Source: Lethocerus indicus (taxonomy: Eukaryota; Arthropoda; Insecta; Hemiptera; Belostomatidae). Taken from it: a stretch of DNA of 64,000 nt. The notes under the pieces are model-generated. The model was not told the origin of the DNA and did not search any database. It worked only from the letters and a program-made list of their open reading frames with translations. The stretch is taken from positions 28,136,224-28,200,223 of the forward strand of contig JACDQD010000003.1 of assembly GCA_019843655.1 (NCBI GenBank). The letters are read 5' to 3'. Made by a program: the position numbers and the translations under genes. Positions 61,489 to 64,000 of this stretch are shown piece by piece (the first letter of the stretch is position 1; the number at the start of each line of letters is the position of its first letter).

Positions 61489-63091
61489 CGCAAATTACCA
61501 TAGCGTTAACATGATAGAGACAGAAATTTGTACAGTGATTCTATTCGAAATTTCCTGTAGAACTGATCTTACATGAAATAACTCTGCGAATTAATTTATT
61601 CAAACACAGAAAGGAGTGCAGTACTTATAATAGATATAGACATTTGTAAGGTTACGAATGATAATATTGATCTTCCTATAGAAATTCATCTTTAAATCTG
61701 ACATCTGAAAAGACCCCATTATATTACCGACTTCCGCTAACTTAAACTACATAAAGAATCTATTTAATCATCGTGAATATTACATTAGCTAAGGTATGCC
61801 AGATTCCGACCACCCGCAACTGCTGCAGTAATTCATTTCCCCTGAATCTAGTTTCATTATTTGTAAGAAAGAATTAGTCGGAGTATTAAAATCCGGAGGA
61901 AATAGTTTCATTCGAAACCATTCGGGACCATTTAATTAAGTTTGGCTTGCTAGAAGATCCGTAGATTTCATCTCGAATTCGAGCGAACGGTAAAGGAGGA
62001 AAACATGAGAAGACGATGAACCTGTCCTCCCTTTTACTCTTCGCTTCGGCAATTAATTAAATAAAATCTAGATTAAAATTCTGGCGAACCTCAATATAAA
62101 TCCAGAACACTCATTAGAATTCACTTTGAAGTTTTATTTACAAAAACCAACAGATATTAGGTCGCCGTTCTCTGAGAAAGTGGTGGAGATGCCGTCGAAC
62201 TGTAAATAGTTTGATGTTGAAACAGTCCACGCTGATTGGTAGACCCGGTTCGTATCCAGGTGGTCGACCAAATATTCTTTCTTGCAATCGCTTGTTTCGA
62301 AAAAATGTAACATAAGTTAGAAGAGGTAACATCTGACCTTTGTATCATTTGTCTTAATGAATTATTTGTTTTGAATTATTATTTTTTTTTTAATTGTGAC
62401 CTCTTTCTCGCCGAAAGTAACTCATACAGCGTTTCCTATAAAGGCGCTACATGATACTACACCCGTTACGCTTAACTTCCACAGCGGCGTTGATACTAGA
62501 CCCGCATTACTTCATTTTGAAGTTTTAATGGAAAGAATAAGATAGCTTTGGAATCCAAATAGTTTGTTTTGGATAATTAGCTTTTGGACCTTAGGCTATA
62601 GCGGGATTAGCATTTAGTTATTCCAATTCCCGGAAGCTACTCTCATTATGCATGGGTACTTAGCCACTTTTATTGAGAGCGGCGGTTTCATATCCCCACT
62701 GATGGGCATGGCGTAATGTGCGGTATTTACATATTTGTGATGCCGGAGTAATTTTTCCAAGCACAATTCGATTATCTAAAGATGTTTAATAAAGATGAGA
62801 AGACACTTATTTTGCTGATAAAATTTTTAACAATGTAAAATGTTTCGGCCAATTACATTTACATTTTTATTTCCATTATCGGGTTTATTATTTGCCCGCT
62901 CAGTTCGAGGAGTATGGCAATTTGTTGGCAGTTTGTTGGGACTGAATATAAGTAGTTGGCAATGTATGTAATCCAGCCCCTGTTCTCGTGTTCCTTTCAG
63001 TTGCCCAACTACAAAATAACATTGTTTTTCTTTTGTTGCGTCGAAAATCTGCGATGCGATCACTGTTTATGGTTGGCGTTGAGTGAACCAG
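61489..63091. other. Noncoding AT-rich stretch
   Basis: I see no supported gene. A strong 3' splice-like site (gttctcgtgttcctttcag) ends at 62999. Its three frames all stop within about 33 codons, before the G/C-rich block at 63092. Confidence 0.5.
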
Positions 63092-63187
63092 CCTTGCGGT
63101 GACTGCCTCATCCTGTGCGGGATGTGTCTCTCGCTCGAATCGAAGCGGAAGCCCAACACGGAGACCGGTAACGCCAACTTTGTGTGA
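63092..63187 (+). CDS. Candidate C-terminal exon, product unknown
   Basis: I do not recognise the product. From CCT at 63092 a frame of 31 codons runs to TGA at 63185. It reads PCGDCLILCGMCLSLESKRK and ends with NTETGNANFV. About 26 of 31 codons end in G or C against about half at positions one and two, the clearest codon-position signal found in this window. The 3' splice site just before it (gtgaaccag) has a poor pyrimidine tract, and a possible donor (ACCG|GTAACG at about 63168) could end the exon earlier. A 121-codon frame in another register overlaps it but lacks the bias. Confidence 0.25.
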   Translation, partial: PCGDCLILCGMCLSLESKRKPNTETGNANFV

Positions 63188-64000
63188 CGTGCGTGATACG
63201 AGTGTGTTTACGGCTGACGGGCTGTGTACCCTAACAAGTTTCTATTTCGTTGCGTTCACCTTTTCCCCTTTTCCTCTTTCTCCAGTGTACTTAACAATGT
63301 CTATAACGGATAAAAATAATAATTTCGGAAAACAAAATTCCGCGCGCTTCTCTGAATCGACGGCTATGAAAATATTCGGGTGGAATATCGAGAAATATAT
63401 TAAATTAATATGGATTAAATTTTGTTTTCAAATTTTTTTTATTTTTAATCGAACTTTTAAATAACAGTGCTGCAAAATAACCCAAAATGCACAGTGCCAA
63501 TTTTAATTGCAAGATAATAAGAGAGGTGTATAATAAGATTATACCTGGGGTAACGAAAAATCGATTGGAGTGTTGGAATTCACCGTGGAGGGGGGACGGT
63601 TTTGGTTCTGGAATTTGTGGGATCGAAAGAGGAGCACTGCCCTGAGAAGCCCGCACGAATTCTAGCCCCTGTCGTGGGCTGGATATTAGTACAATTGCAA
63701 ATTTCATCGATTACGAGTGTAACGTCTGAAGCCCCGTTGATTGTAATAGAGAAATGATTTCAATCTTGCGATCTCTCTCACAAGTAGGTGCTCAGCCTCG
63801 CGTCATCACTAAAATCTTATCATGGGACCAGGCTAACTAACAGCAAAACCTCGGGGAATATCTTATTGAGAATGATCCAGAAAACTAAGATTAGGGTTAA
63901 GATTTGTACGCGATTAATTTGACAGGTATGGACGTTCTTCGTACATTCTAGCCTGATTTGGGGGAAAAACTTCATTGAATAAAACATGTAAATATTATAC
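63188..64000. other. Noncoding end of window
   Basis: I see no further supported gene. The overlapping 121-codon frame ends at 63464, and a minus-strand frame at 63405-63707 has no domain. Confidence 0.5.

Overview
This window looks like nuclear DNA of an invertebrate animal. It is AT-rich with short GC-rich islands, carries long (TA)n microsatellites, keeps frequent CpG (unlike vertebrate bulk DNA), and has no open frame longer than about 140 codons on either strand. Frames of 60 to 140 codons are scattered on both strands, often overlapping antisense to one another, at about the density expected by chance in such DNA. I see no bacterial-style gene organisation, no rRNA or tRNA, no CRISPR array and no recognisable transposon protein. 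The best reading is a gene-poor intergenic or long-intron region of an animal chromosome, perhaps an arthropod; the lineage is a guess.

What the sequence shows directly is structural. There are four (TA)n tracts (11.14, 12.24, 31.33 and 38.96 kb). Short perfect inverted repeats include an AT-only double palindrome at 15.1 kb and two hairpins that bracket the first TA tract. Small tandem repeats lie at 5.5, 6.0, 8.26 and 52.1 kb. GC-rich islands lie near 7.0, 18.4, 30.4, 31.9, 35.2 and 46.4 kb, the 46.4-kb one with a strong G-quadruplex motif on the minus strand. Two regulatory-looking motifs stand out: a four-unit heat-shock element at 33.57 kb and a tandem CRE at 30.95 kb. The largest structure is a foldback of about 680 bp at 47.56-48.24 kb, whose arms of nearly 300 bp are diverged reverse complements around an 87-base loop.

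No complete gene could be assembled. I list a small set of candidate exons chosen for splice signals, an open frame fitting those signals and, in some, G/C-rich third codon positions: 8.69, 14.83, 24.75, 28.12, 39.50, 46.32, 51.34, 57.33 and 63.09 kb on the plus strand and 61.4 kb on the minus strand. None has a product I recognise. Many AG and GT sites were inspected by eye, so some or all may be chance; each carries low confidence. If several are real, the window may hold one or more long-intron genes, mostly on the plus strand.

The remaining intervals are listed as noncoding stretches with the little that can be seen in them.
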